Assembly (NCBI GenBank): GCA_964036665.1
Contig: OZ038533.1
Span: forward strand, 16,736,575-16,800,574
Direction: 5' to 3'
DNA from: Gordius sp. MW1
Lineage: Eukaryota; Nematomorpha; Gordioida; Gordea; Gordiidae
Length of the DNA stretch: 64,000 nucleotides
Each line of letters starts with the position of its first letter. Position 1 is the stretch's first letter. A program made the position numbers and the translations under genes. The notes below the pieces were generated by a model. The model saw only the letters and a program-made list of their open reading frames with translations, ran no database searches and was not told where the DNA came from. This document shows positions 1 through 16,700 of this stretch, piece by piece.

Positions 1-4342
<4,342 letters not shown>

Positions 4343-5518
4343 TTCATTTACCTGTTGTCTATCGCTTTGCTCAGCTGTTTATATTTTACACTTTTTTACG
4401 TTTGATGCATTGTATTGCATTTTGCCAAGCAGCCCTCCCAACTATAATCTTTTTATACAAAAACACTTACACATTTCACTTTTATCAGCCTTTGCATTAT
4501 TTATACAATAAAAAATATATATACTATTTAATAAAGCGAATCAACTTACTCGTGACGATGTAGTCTATAAATTATAGGGTGAGGTTGAAATTAATGTTTT
4601 TTGGTAACTCAACATTTTGAAGTAATCTTGCGCGATGATAAGTCACAGGGTGTAATAATAAAACCATAAAAACCGATTTATTATAACTTAATGCAATTAG
4701 AAAAACAATTCTAAAATCCGACAAACTTTGACATAAATATTTATTCGTCTATGTGACTAAGTCAGCTTTCGAAGGTAAATAGTTGAAGCGTGTTGTTAAA
4801 ACACAAAACAAATTATATTATGGCAGTTTTTATTAAAAATTTGAATTATAGAACTAGTACGAAATAATTTACAATTAGCTTTAGCTGAGAAAATTTATTA
4901 TCCTTCAATTGTGGTTAATAACCATTGCACACAACATTTTTGCAAGATAGGTGCGATTATGCTATGCCTCTAAATCTATATTTAATTTATTTACTGGCTT
5001 TCATATAACATAAAATATTCAAGCATTAAATACCCGATCCTCGTTTTATTAAGCTCTTAATATTATAAATAGTAATTTATATTAGTTAAAAATAGACTAA
5101 TTAGTCTATGCATATACCATAGACATTATTAGTCTATGGCTACTAAATGAAGGTATGTACCTGTCTGTCTCAAAAATCAAAGTCATGCGTTCGTTTTAAT
5201 CACGAGATGTCGCACCTCATAGCATTTTTGAAAATGATGCAATTTCATATTGTAAAATGATTGTCTGTTTAATTAATTTAAGATAATTATTATACTCATA
5301 TTCTGCAGTAGTGAAAACAAAAATTTACTATTATTATATTTAGTAAAATATAATTGAACCATATTTAATGTTTATGGTGCTAATGAATACCTTTATAAAA
5401 CAGCTATTATTATAATTCAAAAGATTTATATTAAGATTTAATATCTTCTAATGACCTTTGAGGTTAAAAAACAATATATTAATTTGATATATAGAAATTT
5501 GTGTCATTTTTTGTTAGC
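4343..5518. other. Region between the convergent ACAP and MEPCE 3' ends
   Basis: About 1.2 kb of AT-rich DNA between two converging genes. It should hold both 3' untranslated regions. AATAAA occurs near 4508 and AATAAAG near 4531 on the + strand, suitable for ACAP polyadenylation. A small inverted repeat (ATAGACTAATTAGTCTAT region, about 5092-5142) is present. No conserved coding stretch seen. Confidence 0.5.
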
Positions 5519-6929
5519 TTATGTGCGTGGACATTTGTATTCACCACCTTCTAAATGCAATTCCTTCACAACATCTTCAACTTTATCTTTTTGGCATTTT
5601 AAGTAAACATATATAGTTCTGTCAAAGCCAACTAATAAAAAATAAGGATATATGATATGAATTAATTTATATACCTGATGCAGATTTTTCAGGATAAAAT
5701 GCTTTTACATATGAGAATCCTAGATCGTTTAACAAATATGATTTGAAATGATGTGGCCGGAAGGTTAAGTGATCATATTTCTGCTTGTTCTACAAAACAT
5801 ATAAAAAATTAGTAATTTATAGTATATAAATATTTATCAAAAATATGTTTACTTTCTTTTTTGCTTTTTTATAACTAGTCCATTCTTGTGGTTCAAATAT
5901 AAACAAGCTATTATCATGTAATTGGTTATAGATCCGTTTAAATGTCCTTTTGAGTCCCTGATCACCCCAATTTAAATGAATCCATTTTGACACTGATAGG
6001 CATAGTATAACATTATATTCAGGTGATTGCATGTCCAACAATTCTTGACATTCACAAACATAATTAGCCTATAAATAATTAGAATATATCAGAAAAATAA
6101 CACTTACCGTCATAAATTCCATATTATAGGGGAACAAATGCATGTTATCAACTGAATAAGGAGGATAAAGGTGTAATTTTGATGGAAATCGTAAAGAAGC
6201 TGGAGATTTTTTCACGTATTTACTATGTTCCAAATCTTGCAAAACATTGTACCTTGCTCGTTTGATTAAATTTTCATCAATGTCTATACCAGTTATTTGT
6301 GAGGGTTGAAATGTTTTGGCAATATATTGAGTAATATAACCAACATTACAACCAATATCTAATACCTTTTTGTTTTTAACCCAATTTTTTTGGATAACAT
6401 TTACTCTTAGATCAGGAAAGGTATTTCCTGATTCTTTATTCAAATTACGATAGTTGTAATAAGCAGGATAATTACCATATATGTAATTATTACTAGACTT
6501 GAGCTTGGTGTTTTTAGGTTTTTTGTTGTTATCAATATTTTGAGGCTCTTTTAAATGTTTATTATTATTTGAAGCATTTTCACTGCCATTTCTTTTGCGT
6601 TTTTGTAATGTGTGCAACTGTTTTAGGCTGACCACTGGCGACACTATAGGATCACTGGTTGTTTTATTGGTTAATTTATTGTTTTCTAATTTTAAATTAC
6701 TATTTTTATCATTTCCATGAACTTCCAGATTATCAATGTCCAAAACTAGATTTAATGGATTTTTGACATTCAAAATGGAAGGTATGATGACGGGATCTTT
6801 ATTTGGTAGACCACGAAATCTTTTGGCATGCGGTGTTGTCTGATCAGGGTGAAATAAACCTTCTAAATTTAAAGGATCTTCTGCATTCCCACCACACAAA
6901 AAAGAATCGGTTGTATTATTTTTTTCCAT
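5519..6929 (-). CDS. MEPCE: 7SK snRNA methylphosphate capping enzyme (MEPCE/Bin3 family), four exons
   Basis: Predicted SAM-dependent methyltransferase that caps the gamma-phosphate of 7SK RNA and works with the 7SK/P-TEFb particle in the nucleus. Exons in coding order: 6929-6108, 6068-5853, 5789-5675 and 5631-5519, all GT-AG, giving about 421 residues. The first about 150 residues are basic and low-complexity. The SAM-binding motif [12 protein letters not shown] and [15 protein letters not shown] follow at roughly residues 190-225. Exon 2 carries the family signature [14 protein letters not shown], then [10 protein letters not shown] and [12 protein letters not shown]. Exon 3 has the [11 protein letters not shown] segment. 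Exon 4 has [11 protein letters not shown] and ends at TAA. I start at the ATG at 6929 (MEKNN); an in-frame upstream ATG exists at 6977. The alternative is the closely related BCDIN3D, but the WIHLNWGD and Bin3 C-terminal match and the long N-terminus favour MEPCE. Confidence 0.93.
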
Positions 6930-7739
6930 TTCGCTTATACCAGCTGATATTATAGGATAGATGATTAGAATTTTCAATTAATGCATTTTATTTTTGTTGA
7001 TTTATTGCTTAAAAATAATATTATCTATGTTGATATTAAACAAGTATAGCATATACAAGATTTTAATAAAAAAAAATTATTAGGTGAGAGAAGGTTTTTT
7101 ATACCTTTCTTTATAAAAAGTGGTAAAAAATTATCATGTATTCAACTATTATGATGATAAAATATTAGCATTCTTCAATTAACCAATTCTACCACTATAT
7201 CTCCTAACAAGGACAGGCCATTTTTTTATTATAATTATGCCTCATTCATAAGTATAAACTACGACAAAACTCTACATTTTTAGTTTTTTATTCAAATACT
7301 TCATATCATACAATCTTAAAGTCATATGAAATAAAGTAATACAAGTAAGTTACTTCTTAATAAGCATCCATTCCTGTAAATTTACAACATCTCATTATAT
7401 ATATTGCACTTTTAGTTTTTGTGCACAAATTGCATATTTATACCATTATATAGTGGCGTGATGGCGTTCTGGGTATATGCTTTGTCTTTGAAGCAAAAGT
7501 TAACACGTTCAATCCTTCTTTTGGTACTTATTTCATAAATTAAAAAATATCACACATCTCGGCCCTCAGGCCTGGATAGCTGAGCGTGACCTCTGATCCA
7601 AATCCCCTATGGAAGATTAGTATAATGAAACGATAGGGTGTCCTCCATAAACGACGCGCGTGGTAGGCGCCAAAGTTAACGAGGGTCACTACTTATTCCA
7701 CAATCGGATGTAGTTGAAGAAACTAGTTTTTTAAGGACA
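6930..7739. other. MEPCE upstream region, no gene seen
   Basis: About 0.8 kb upstream of MEPCE on its coding strand. AT-rich, without a conserved open frame. The part after 7560 (GGCCCTCAGGCCTGG onwards) has a different composition and probably belongs to the 5' part of the RTE-like LINE that follows. Confidence 0.4.
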
Positions 7740-8031
7740 AGATTGGGAGTGTGCTAGTTAAATGTTGGAACAATGACTGCAAAATACCGGAAAGCTGCTG
7801 CCACTCTCAGCAAGTTGCGGGTCGATATAGAATTTGTACAAGAAACTAGATGTAAAGGAGCAAAAGCAAGGATAATATGTGAAGGCTATAAACTTTACTT
7901 CAATGGCTTAGAAACGCATATGAATTGCGTGGCAATCACATTAGCCTCGCATCTGCAAAATATAATCATTGAGGTACACAGAAAAAGTGGTGGACTCATA
8001 ATATTGAAACTTTGCATAGGTTCAACAAGAA

Positions 8032-9206
8032 AAATCAACCGGCAAACTGTTTGCAGATTCTGGTAGAGTTTTTCACTGTGAACACAAATATGTTTTTAGT
8101 TTTTTCCCTATACGTGTAGTTTTTTAGATATTCGCTGTCAAAATTGTCAAAAACAGCGATTTTAGCGTATTTTGAACGTCAATAACTTGCAAATTAATCG
8201 GTAAAAATTTTATTTAATAGATTTAATTCGTAGATTGGCAGTGTAGTGAGTAATTAATAGTAGTTATATAGAAAATTGAATGCCGAATGTCGCTCAAAAT
8301 ACACTACCTACATTCCCATCTAAACTTTTTTCTAGAAAATTGATAACTGACTATGTGTGGACTTTGTTCCATAAAACAAACAGAACTCATAAGCGGAAAT
8401 CGCTATTAAATTTTTTCCATTAAACTAATGTAAATTTTATTACAAGTTTGTACCTTGCTTATCAATAAAAAATACGATATTATTAATTAATTTTGGTAAA
8501 AAAAAAGATACACAAAAAATAGCCGTGCGGCAAGGGCGTAGCCAGGTTTTGGATTAGGGGGGGGGGGGGCCAAAATTGTTAAAGTTCAATTGGGGGGGGC
8601 ATAACATTATTGAATTTTTTTTATTTAGTCCCCTTCCCCCCTGGCTACGCCCATGCCGTGCGGCAAAAAAATAAATACCGCAAAAAATGTTTTATGAAAT
8701 ATTTTGCATAAGCGAATATGGGAAGAGGTGAATAAGATAGATTGATTAAAATTTTGAATCACAATTTGGCAAATGGTCATCAGTGGTAGTAGTAGAGTTG
8801 TAGTAGTAGAGAGTTGTAGTATTAGAGTAGATAAATAACAACACGCACTTAATTCCTAGTGTAAAAGAGAAGGGAGGGAGACCTCAAGTCTGGGGTAGTT
8901 TGTCAATGTAAATAGATAGGGATAAGTTAATTTTGTTTATTATTTGAAAAGTTAATGTGCTACGATTAAAAAAACTTGTGAATACATTCTTAACACTTTT
9001 GTCTACGAATTAAATCTATTAAAGAAAATTTTTACCAATTAATTTTCAAGTTATTGACGTTTGAAATACGCTAAAATCGCTGTTTTTGGGAACTTTGACA
9101 GCGAATATCTAAAAAAAACTTGATGGATAGGGAAAAAACTAAAAACAAATTTGTGTTCACAGTGAAAAACTCTACCAGAATCTGCAAACAGTTTGCCGGT
9201 TGATTT
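8032..9206. mobile_element. Fold-back element with about 200-bp terminal inverted repeats inside the LINE
   Basis: Left arm about 8032-8233 and right arm about 9002-9206 are inverted copies: AAATCAACCGGCAAACTG at the left end, CAGTTTGCCGGTTGATTT at the right. Arms include CACTGTGAACACAAAT and TGACAGCGAATATCT motifs. The roughly 770-bp spacer has no coding sequence but carries a nested poly-G element (8534-8654) and short TAGTAGTAGAG repeats near 8790-8825. It interrupts the endonuclease of the RTE-like LINE, so it is younger than that LINE copy. Confidence 0.85.
8534..8654. mobile_element. Poly-G/poly-C short transposon, copy 1 (nested)
   Basis: Left end GGGCGTAGCCAGG, right end CCTGGCTACGCCCAT, with a run of G near the left and C near the right. 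Flanked by the 12-bp direct repeat GCCGTGCGGCAA (8522-8533 and 8655-8666), the clearest boundary of this copy. It is nested in the fold-back element, so three insertion layers can be seen here. Confidence 0.85.
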
Positions 9207-11210
9207 CGCAAGTCCATTTATTGTTGACCAGTGATTATCAATGAAGTATCCGGTTATGCTGGGTAACAGGATGCACAGATGAAGAATAGGATGACTCTCG
9301 GAATAAATTAGACGAAACGCTGCGCATGATACCCATAGCTGAGATAGTATGATGAGAGCGGATATAAACGGTCACTTAGGCAAAACAAGAGAAAGATTTA
9401 AACGGTACCATGGTGGAAATGGATAGCGATCGAGAAACGATGAAGACGAAGAAATATTGATAATAGCTGTCGCATTTGATTTGACCATCACAAAGAGCTT
9501 CTTCAAAAAGCATGTAAATCACTTAATAATGAACAAAAGTGGGAATCGATCTTCTAAGATCGACTTCCTCTTAATATCAAGGAAGGAATTAAAAATGTAT
9601 GTGACTGTAAGGTTATACCAGCTGAAGCTCTTGCAGTTCAACACAGCTGTTGTGATGGACTATGTCATCTCAAAGACGAAAAAAAAAGCTGAAGAGATGA
9701 AATTGGCAAATCATATGGTTATGGCTACCAAATTTAAAAGAAGTTTACTATGATCCAATAATTGAACGGCTGCAGATAAATGATCAGCAGAATCATATTG
9801 GGAATAACAACATAGCTAACACGGTACGATTAGTAGCGAGATGTGTTCTAGGAGAAGGCAACCAGGTATACAAAAAGAAAAGGAGATATGGTGGTGGAAC
9901 GAAGACGTGCAAAGCCTATTCAAGTTGAAAGGAAAGTTTTACAAATTATGGTCAGGCAACAGAAATGATGAAACAAGGTTGGCATATGTGAAAGCTAAAA
10001 ATGAGGTAAAACGATGTGTGCCCAAGGCTAAAACAAAAGTTTACGAGAATTTGAAATTGAAAGCCAAGTTAATTAGTAAAGAAGGGGAAGAATTATCTAC
10101 AAAATCGCAAAGACCAGTGCAAGGAACTTAAAGGATGTGGTAAACGTAAAAACCAAGAGCAAGAAAGTCATCACCCTACCTCTGGCATCGAATCATAGAT
10201 CGTTGGGATAAATGCTATAAAAAATTTTAAACAGTGAAAATTGGTTTAAGGACCATTGCGAAAGCTAGAATTATGAATATGAACCAGAGTTAGAAGTGAC
10301 GGGAGAAGAGGTTGACCCTCTGTTCAAAAAGATGATCCTGGGTAGAGCAGTGGGACTTGATAATATACCTAAGGTAGGTTTCAAAACGCTAGGGCCTTTA
10401 TGTGTACATTTACTTGCAAAAGTGTTTAACAAAATTCTTGCAAGTGGTATGATGTCTGATGAGTGGAGGGAGAGCTATGTTACACCAATCTATAAAATGA
10501 AGGGAGATGTACAAGAGTGCAATAACTATCGGGGGATAAAGTTAACGAGTCACGTGATGAATTTGTGAGAAATGGCTATAAAAACTAGACTTCGAAAGGG
10601 TCATGCCTAAAAAGTTAACTTCAGATGCAATGACTTATGAAAAAAAACAAAAGGATCTTCATATGTGTTTCATCGATCTTGAGAAAGCTTTCGATAATGT
10701 TCCGAGGCAGCTGCTATGGAATAGCCTGAGTTTTAATGGTGTACCCGACGCTTATATAATGTTAATAAAGAATATGTATAGTAACGCAAAAACCAAAGTA
10801 GGGACATCCAGTGTTACATCAAGGGGCTTTAGTCTAAATGTTGATATGCATAAAGGATCGGCACCAAGTCTATTGCTATTCTTAACAATGATGGATTGGA
10901 TAACTAAGGACTTAAAATGCAAATCACCTTGGGCAATGCTCATTGCGGATGATATAGTGCTGCGGCAGGCTTAAATGTGGAATTGGCAGCGCAGTTAAAA
11001 AGTGTGGATAGATAGAATTGAAAATGGCCTTAGACTGAGATAAAACTGAATACGTACGCTTGGAGTCGGGAAATGAATACAAAGAAACACACCTGCAAAT
11101 CGATGACCTGGTGTTTATGCCGTAAAAAGGAATTCAATTATCTTGGTTCTAGGGTACAATGTAATGCGGATGTGGAGAGCGAAATTGAGGCAAGAGTTGT
11201 TGCCTAAGTA

Positions 11211-11719
11211 AAAAGGACGCGGGTATTTTAGATTTCAGTGAGCGTTTTCCGATTTTTAAAAAAATTCCATTGCCTGTACCGAAGGAACCAAAGCACGAGG
11301 CAACTAAAGGGATAGAAATCTTGGATGCCAAAAGGGTAGAGTATTTCGTAGTTTTAAGCCCGTCTGCGGTAGCGATAGGGTCGTAATTAAAATGGGAAGG
11401 AGTAAATATGTCAATGCAATTAAAATCCAATTTGGGTTTTTAACATTTCTAAAGCCTTGAGTTTGAAAAATATAATTTTTGCAGTTTCTCTTTCTTAATA
11501 GAATAACAAGTAGTACGCAATCAATTTGTAGAATAAAAATAACGTTAATTTAATTCAAATTTGTACATATATATACGATTTTTAATATAATAAATTTATA
11601 ATTTTGATTTGATTGTCGTCATACTTAAAGTTTAATAAAACATTCAAATGATTTCCTTTCCCCTCCAACAATTTTGTTAAAAGACAAAACATCCGTTTAA
11701 GCAGTTGGCAACCACTGCT
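11211..11719. other. Region after the LINE with one 50-codon open stretch
   Basis: On the + strand about 11218-11367 is open, and its composition (ILDFSERFPIF, EILDAKRVEYFVV) looks more like protein than its surroundings. It ends in TAA. I cannot assign it to a family; the LDAKR segment recalls formin FH2 domains but the match is too short to claim. It may be a single exon, part of the LINE 3' region, or chance. The rest of the interval is AT-rich with nothing recognisable. Confidence 0.25.
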
Positions 11720-11890
11720 AGTGTTGAAAAAAGGGCTGGGTTTTGATCGACTTTTGGTTCAACTATGACTAGTCGACTCTGGGCTGTTTTTTAAATTTCG
11801 ACTAAGCCTACAGTCGACTAAGAAAAACAGACCAGAAAACTTTCGTCTTCATGTTAAGTCGACCAAACAAAACTCAGCCGTTTCCAACAC
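11720..11890. mobile_element. GTTGTAAAA-ended MITE, copy 4
   Basis: Starts GTGTTGAAAAAAGGGCTGGG and ends CTCAGCCGTTTCCAACAC. The core contains GTCGACTAAG and CCAAACAAAACTCAGCC, like the other copies. The ends are more diverged than in copies 3 and 5. Confidence 0.65.
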
Positions 11891-12525
11891 CACCCCATGC
11901 CAATGATTTTGATTGTTTTTAGTTTTAAACAATAATCCGTTTAAGGTTTTGCGAACAATTTGAGGGTCGTTTCAATTATTGATAAAATCATAGCCACATT
12001 ATCATTTGATTGAGCAATAGAGTTAACGGTCAAAATTAATATTTTAAAAGAGATCGGAAAACGTTATCCTCAACCTAAATATTATACGTCCTTTTTATCG
12101 AGACAACACTAAATGTATTTTTGTCTTATGTTTATGTATGTGGGTTCAGATCCCATTTTTGGCACCATTTATAAATATGGAATGAATGATAAGGAATAAA
12201 TAGAATATCAACTATAATTGAAATGAGATGATAAAGATAAAAACGAATATTTAGATTATCTAAAATGTCGCAGTTTTGAAAATGAGGAATAAATGATAGA
12301 AAATGATAATTTATTAATTACTAAATTATTAGCCGGAAGGGGCTTAAAAAGAGAAGACAGGACGATTAATTACAAAAATTTATTATATCCATATGATTTT
12401 TACCAGCTCTGCTTTGGTTAAAACATACAATTATAGCGATTATATAATCTGTGGATAATGTGATATATAAATAAGAGTTACAATAAATTAAACGATTCCT
12501 TTTCCACGTATTCACATATATGACA

Positions 12526-12730
12526 CGTAATGTTGTAAGAACGGCTGGATTTTGTTTGATCGACCTTTGGCTTAATTAAGACTGGCGATCGACTCGGGTT
12601 TGTTTTTCAAATTTCGACTAAACCTAGTGGTCGACTAAGAAAAATAGACCAAAAATTTTTTGGTCTGTTTATGTTTAGTCGACTAAAACCAATGGCCGAC
12701 CAAACAAAACCCAGCCGTTTTTACAACACT
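12526..12730. mobile_element. GTTGTAAAA-ended MITE, copy 5, with 8-bp target duplication
   Basis: Best-bounded copy of the family. The 8-bp direct repeat ATATGACA lies at 12518-12525 and 12731-12738. Inverted ends contain TGTTGTAAGAACGGCTGG and CAGCCGTTTTTACAACAC. An 8-bp duplication is typical of hAT elements, so the family is probably hAT-mobilised. Confidence 0.85.
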
Positions 12731-12738
12731 ATATGACA

Positions 12739-13570
12739 GTATGTGACTACGTTCTAGTACAAATAAATTTTTTATTAACAAAAAATATATAATATGACCA
12801 CAAAGTTTCTATATATCCAATTTATAATTTTGGGCCTGTCTAATGAAATATTAAGCACTAAAAACAGAATACATAAAATTCCACAATTTCACATCTTTAT
12901 TGGCGCATATGAATTTTACAAAAGCCAGGATATCATGTGTATTTGCATTTTTATGCGGTATATATTGATTTCAATCTCCATTGATTGCACGTTTTACGAT
13001 ACAAAATTGAAATTTAATTTTCATGAAAATTTTACAAGTTTAAACAGGCACGTGTACAAATAATACGCATTTTATGTTATTAACCAATAAATTACAATCG
13101 ATAAACGTATCGCTTCTTTTCACAGTGTGTGGCATGAGAATTTAGAGCCCGGTCATATCTTTTCCACAATCCGCCATTTACCGATAGCTAAAAAATAGAC
13201 GATACTGAGTGTTAGATTCAATCGTAAAGCCTAAAATATTGGAAAAAATTAGCTAAAAATATTTTTTTAATTAATTTTTTAAATAATTTAATTGGATATA
13301 AACAAATAATTAAATAACAAAAAGCATTCATACATCCTTTAGCGAAGCCCATGAATGATAATATATAAATAAGTTTTTTATTAAGGAAACTACTGAAAAA
13401 TTTTTAAATTTATGTCCTAACCTATCAATGGGCAAATAGAAATTAAATGGTTATATTACAAAACCAACTCTTTTGCACCGTGATTTGGCCGAATGATATA
13501 ATGTAGAGTAGGTTAGGCCAGAAATATTTTTACATATCACATTACACGTACACACTAAAACTGCTGTAGG
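12739..13570. other. AT-rich stretch downstream of UBIAD1, no gene seen
   Basis: About 0.8 kb with open reading stretches in several frames that have no recognisable domain. It is probably intergenic and includes the UBIAD1 3' flank on the - strand. Confidence 0.35.
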
Positions 13571-13736
13571 CATGGGGGTAGCCAGGATTGGATTTAGAGG
13601 GGGGCAATAATGATTTAGGGAGGGGCAAAAGACCTATTTTTGAAACATTTTGGCATAATTTTAATAATTTTCAACACATTTTTAGATTTATAGGGGGGCA
13701 GAAGCCCCTCCTTGCCACCCCCTGACTACGCCTATG
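13571..13736. mobile_element. Poly-G/poly-C short transposon, copy 2
   Basis: Starts CATGGGGGTAGCCAGG and ends CTGACTACGCCTATG. Inside are GGGGGGCAATAATGA and GGGAGGGGCAAAA, shared with copies at 15884 and 36990. No perfect flanking duplication. It lies just beyond the UBIAD1 stop codon. Confidence 0.75.
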
Positions 13737-13765
13737 ATGATTGCATTATTAGTCCTTCACTCACT

Positions 13766-16700
13766 TCATGTCGGGGTGTGGTTTCTGTAGAGGGAGCCGG
13801 GGGGAGCTAAGTAGCAAGCTAGGATGTAGAAAACGCCCATCTCGAAATTCAGCTTAACCGTCTTCTCCGACGCGTTGTACAGTCGTCCGACCCCCGATAG
13901 GGTGCCCGAACTCGTCCCAAACCGAAGCAAAAGTCTGTAAGCCTTGCGCAACGTTAAAATGGGCAGCAAAAACCAAAAAGTTCGGGTGGCCGCGAAATAG
14001 GCGAACAAGAGGTAGGGTGCTATCAGCAGGGCTCGATAAAAGTGGGCAGACCAAGTCGGACCAATCATGCTCGCGAATGTGACCAAGGAAGGAGTATGTG
14101 TCTGCTGTGGCATCGAGAGAGACAAGCCGAAATTAGAAATTTATAAAGGTAATTGTAATTGTTCGCTGTGTGATTGTTTTGTTATGATTTCCAGAAATGT
14201 GTATTCAATTGGAAGGTTAACCAATCAAACATTATTTTATTTACACACCGTTTTGTACTTAACGTCAACTGTTGTTATCCTCTTGTAAATATGTTGTAGT
14301 AATCAATCGGGGCATAAAAATAAAAATATAATTCGGGGTCGGGCGAGGTCGGAAAAGTTGAAGCCAACCAGCGGTCTTGAGCGAGTCCTTAAGCGGAGGC
14401 AAAAAAGTCTTTTGCACAATCGTAACTTTCCCTTACGATTTCGAAGTTGGACAGGACAGGACAGGACAAGACGGACAGAGAGTCCATGAATTGCGTGGCA
14501 ATCAAAATGAAGGTCAAAACTTTTCAGAAGTTTTTGGGGGAAAATTTGGACCAATATGAATATGTGACAGCAAATCAAAGATATTATATCAGAAGCTGTC
14601 GCGAAGTTTCAAGGATAAGGGGTGTTGTGAAATACAAAGGAAACTAAAACATTTGCAAAAAGTTTATTCGCCGACTAATTTTTGAAATGACCGTAAAAAA
14701 CTTGAAAATTCGTAGACGAGGAAAGTAGATAAAAAAACAACAATGTTTTAAGTTTGTAATTTGCGTTTTGACTTGCAAGGCTATTTTTTTTGGACTAGCA
14801 AATTCTTTGTCTATATTGATTGTTAGAGAAATCTAATATGGCAATCATTATTATATTATCTTAGGCAAGAAAGAGAGTAGACAGAGTCTGCCCGATTGCT
14901 TATTATATAACCAGCTTAAGTGTGGCAAAAACGATCGCCATTTTGAATAGAGCCGAAATTAATATATTCACACGTTCATATTAATAATAATTTACGTATT
15001 AATGACCACTATAATAATGCCATAAATCCACGAAAATAAAAATATTTAGAAATATCTGTTATAAATAATAACCAGAAGTTGCATAGCAATTATGACAAAG
15101 TAACTGCGCAAAAACAATTCTTTTTAGGAAACGTATATTATCACTAAATCAAAAATTTTTGTTGAATAAATTATAATTTGCCCCTAAATTTCCAAACAAA
15201 TAATAGATCATTTAAAATAAAATTAATAATAAATTTGCTTTTTTTTAATTTTTGTTTAAATTAACCTTATCCAAATCTGGGTCAAACGTTCGATTCGTTT
15301 CTCCGTCACGTGATGGCGGGGATTTTGATAATTTACGGCGCCGCCGTCTGATTGGTGGATCGTCAATCACGTGGCCATCTTTATCGTCCGATGGGATAAA
15401 GCCATTTGGACCGTCACGTGCTAATAACGATTCAAAATTTAATTAAGTTTAAAATTCAAACTTTAATTAATTAATTAATTAATAACAAAATAAAAAAAAT
15501 TTTCACGATAAAAAAGTAAGCTTCAAACTAATACACGTAAAATTTAGTAATTTTAACATTCCGTTGCGTGTGCCAGGCTTAAAGGAGGGGGAAGGTCCTA
15601 AATACCACAGTTTTTAAGAAATAGCTCTACACTTTGGTTAATTTTTTTTAAACTCATACGAATCATATGCCGTAATAATTTAGTGTATTTTTTTTACTAA
15701 TTTAGTAGTTGTAATTTAATATTAATAATTACAAAGACAGCCCCCCCCCCCCCTTCACATTTAAAAGGCCCACCTGTCCAAGGAAGTTTATACCATATAT
15801 TTTACAAACCGTTTGAGATGGAATATTATCTGCTACAGAATAATCTATTCATCTTTTTCTATTTGATATAAATATTCACGCCACATGGGCGTAGCCAAGA
15901 TTGGAACTAGGGGGGGGGCAATAATGATTTAGGGAGGGGCATAATGATAATTTTTTGCAATTTTAGTCATAATTATATCAAATTTCAACAAATTTTGAGA
16001 TCTAGAGGAGGGCAGCCGACCCTCCCTGCCCCCCCCCCCCCTTAACTACGCCCATGCGCACCAGTAAAACTTTCCTTTCTCTCATAGAGGACAATACAAA
16101 CAAATAAAAGGCACATTTCTTAATTAAGGGAAAAAGAAACTATGTTAAGTAGTATTTGTATAAGGTTGCGATTGTAATGGGGCGTGGGAAGTGTTATTTA
16201 TAGTAGGTAAATCAAACAACTTTCAATTGCGGTAAAAGGACGGGGTGTATGTGGAGATAACGAAAACAAATATTGGAAAAAGGGTTTTCTTTTAAACAAT
16301 GAAATAGTTTACGCAGAGTTGTTAAGGTGCGCGCACCGGTTTTGCGGTGCGACGTGCTGGTGCGCGAACTTTTTTAAAACCAAGAGCGAGTGCCGGTGCG
16401 CGCACCTTATTCACTCGGTGCGCGTGCGAAATTGTGCTCCTATTTTGCGCACATTAAGAATTTTACAATTAATACATTTGACATTATCTTATATATCGCA
16501 TAGCATATCTCACAAATTAACACTGTAGTGAAACAACATCAAAGATACATTTATGCTCCTGGTGGAGGAGATAACAAGGCGGGAAATTTAATTAACATCG
16601 ATAGACAATATAATTAATTAATATATCCGCCATATTTTATATTATTCGCCTATTTACTTTATCAATTATTGCTTAAAACGTTTTGGTGTATCATGATTAA

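Larger units (their letters stand above)
7740..11205 (+). mobile_element. Degenerate RTE-like non-LTR retrotransposon (LINE)
   Basis: Endonuclease and reverse transcriptase remnants read in shifting + frames. Endonuclease: VDIEFVQETRCKGAKAR near 7815-7875, then after an interruption HLIMNKSGNRSSKIDFLL near 9520-9575. Reverse transcriptase: LGRAVGLDNIP (10340), SDEWRESYVTPIYKMKGD (10460-10510), NNYRGIKL, HMCFIDLEKAFDNVPRQLLW (10660-10720), MLIADDIVL (about 10930, the catalytic DD), KTEYVRLESGNE (about 11045). These match the RTE/craniofacial-development-protein-2-like retrotransposon proteins common in invertebrates. There are many stops and frameshifts, and an insertion at 8032-9206 splits the endonuclease. 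Not functional. Confidence 0.85.

Noticed and set aside
11149-11430. 93-codon open frame on the - strand
   Set aside because: It is the antisense of a better-looking + strand stretch and covers decayed LINE sequence.
14303-14647. Overlapping open frames around the GGACA tandem
   Set aside because: Low-complexity tandem repeat with no domain; frames on both strands are open by chance.
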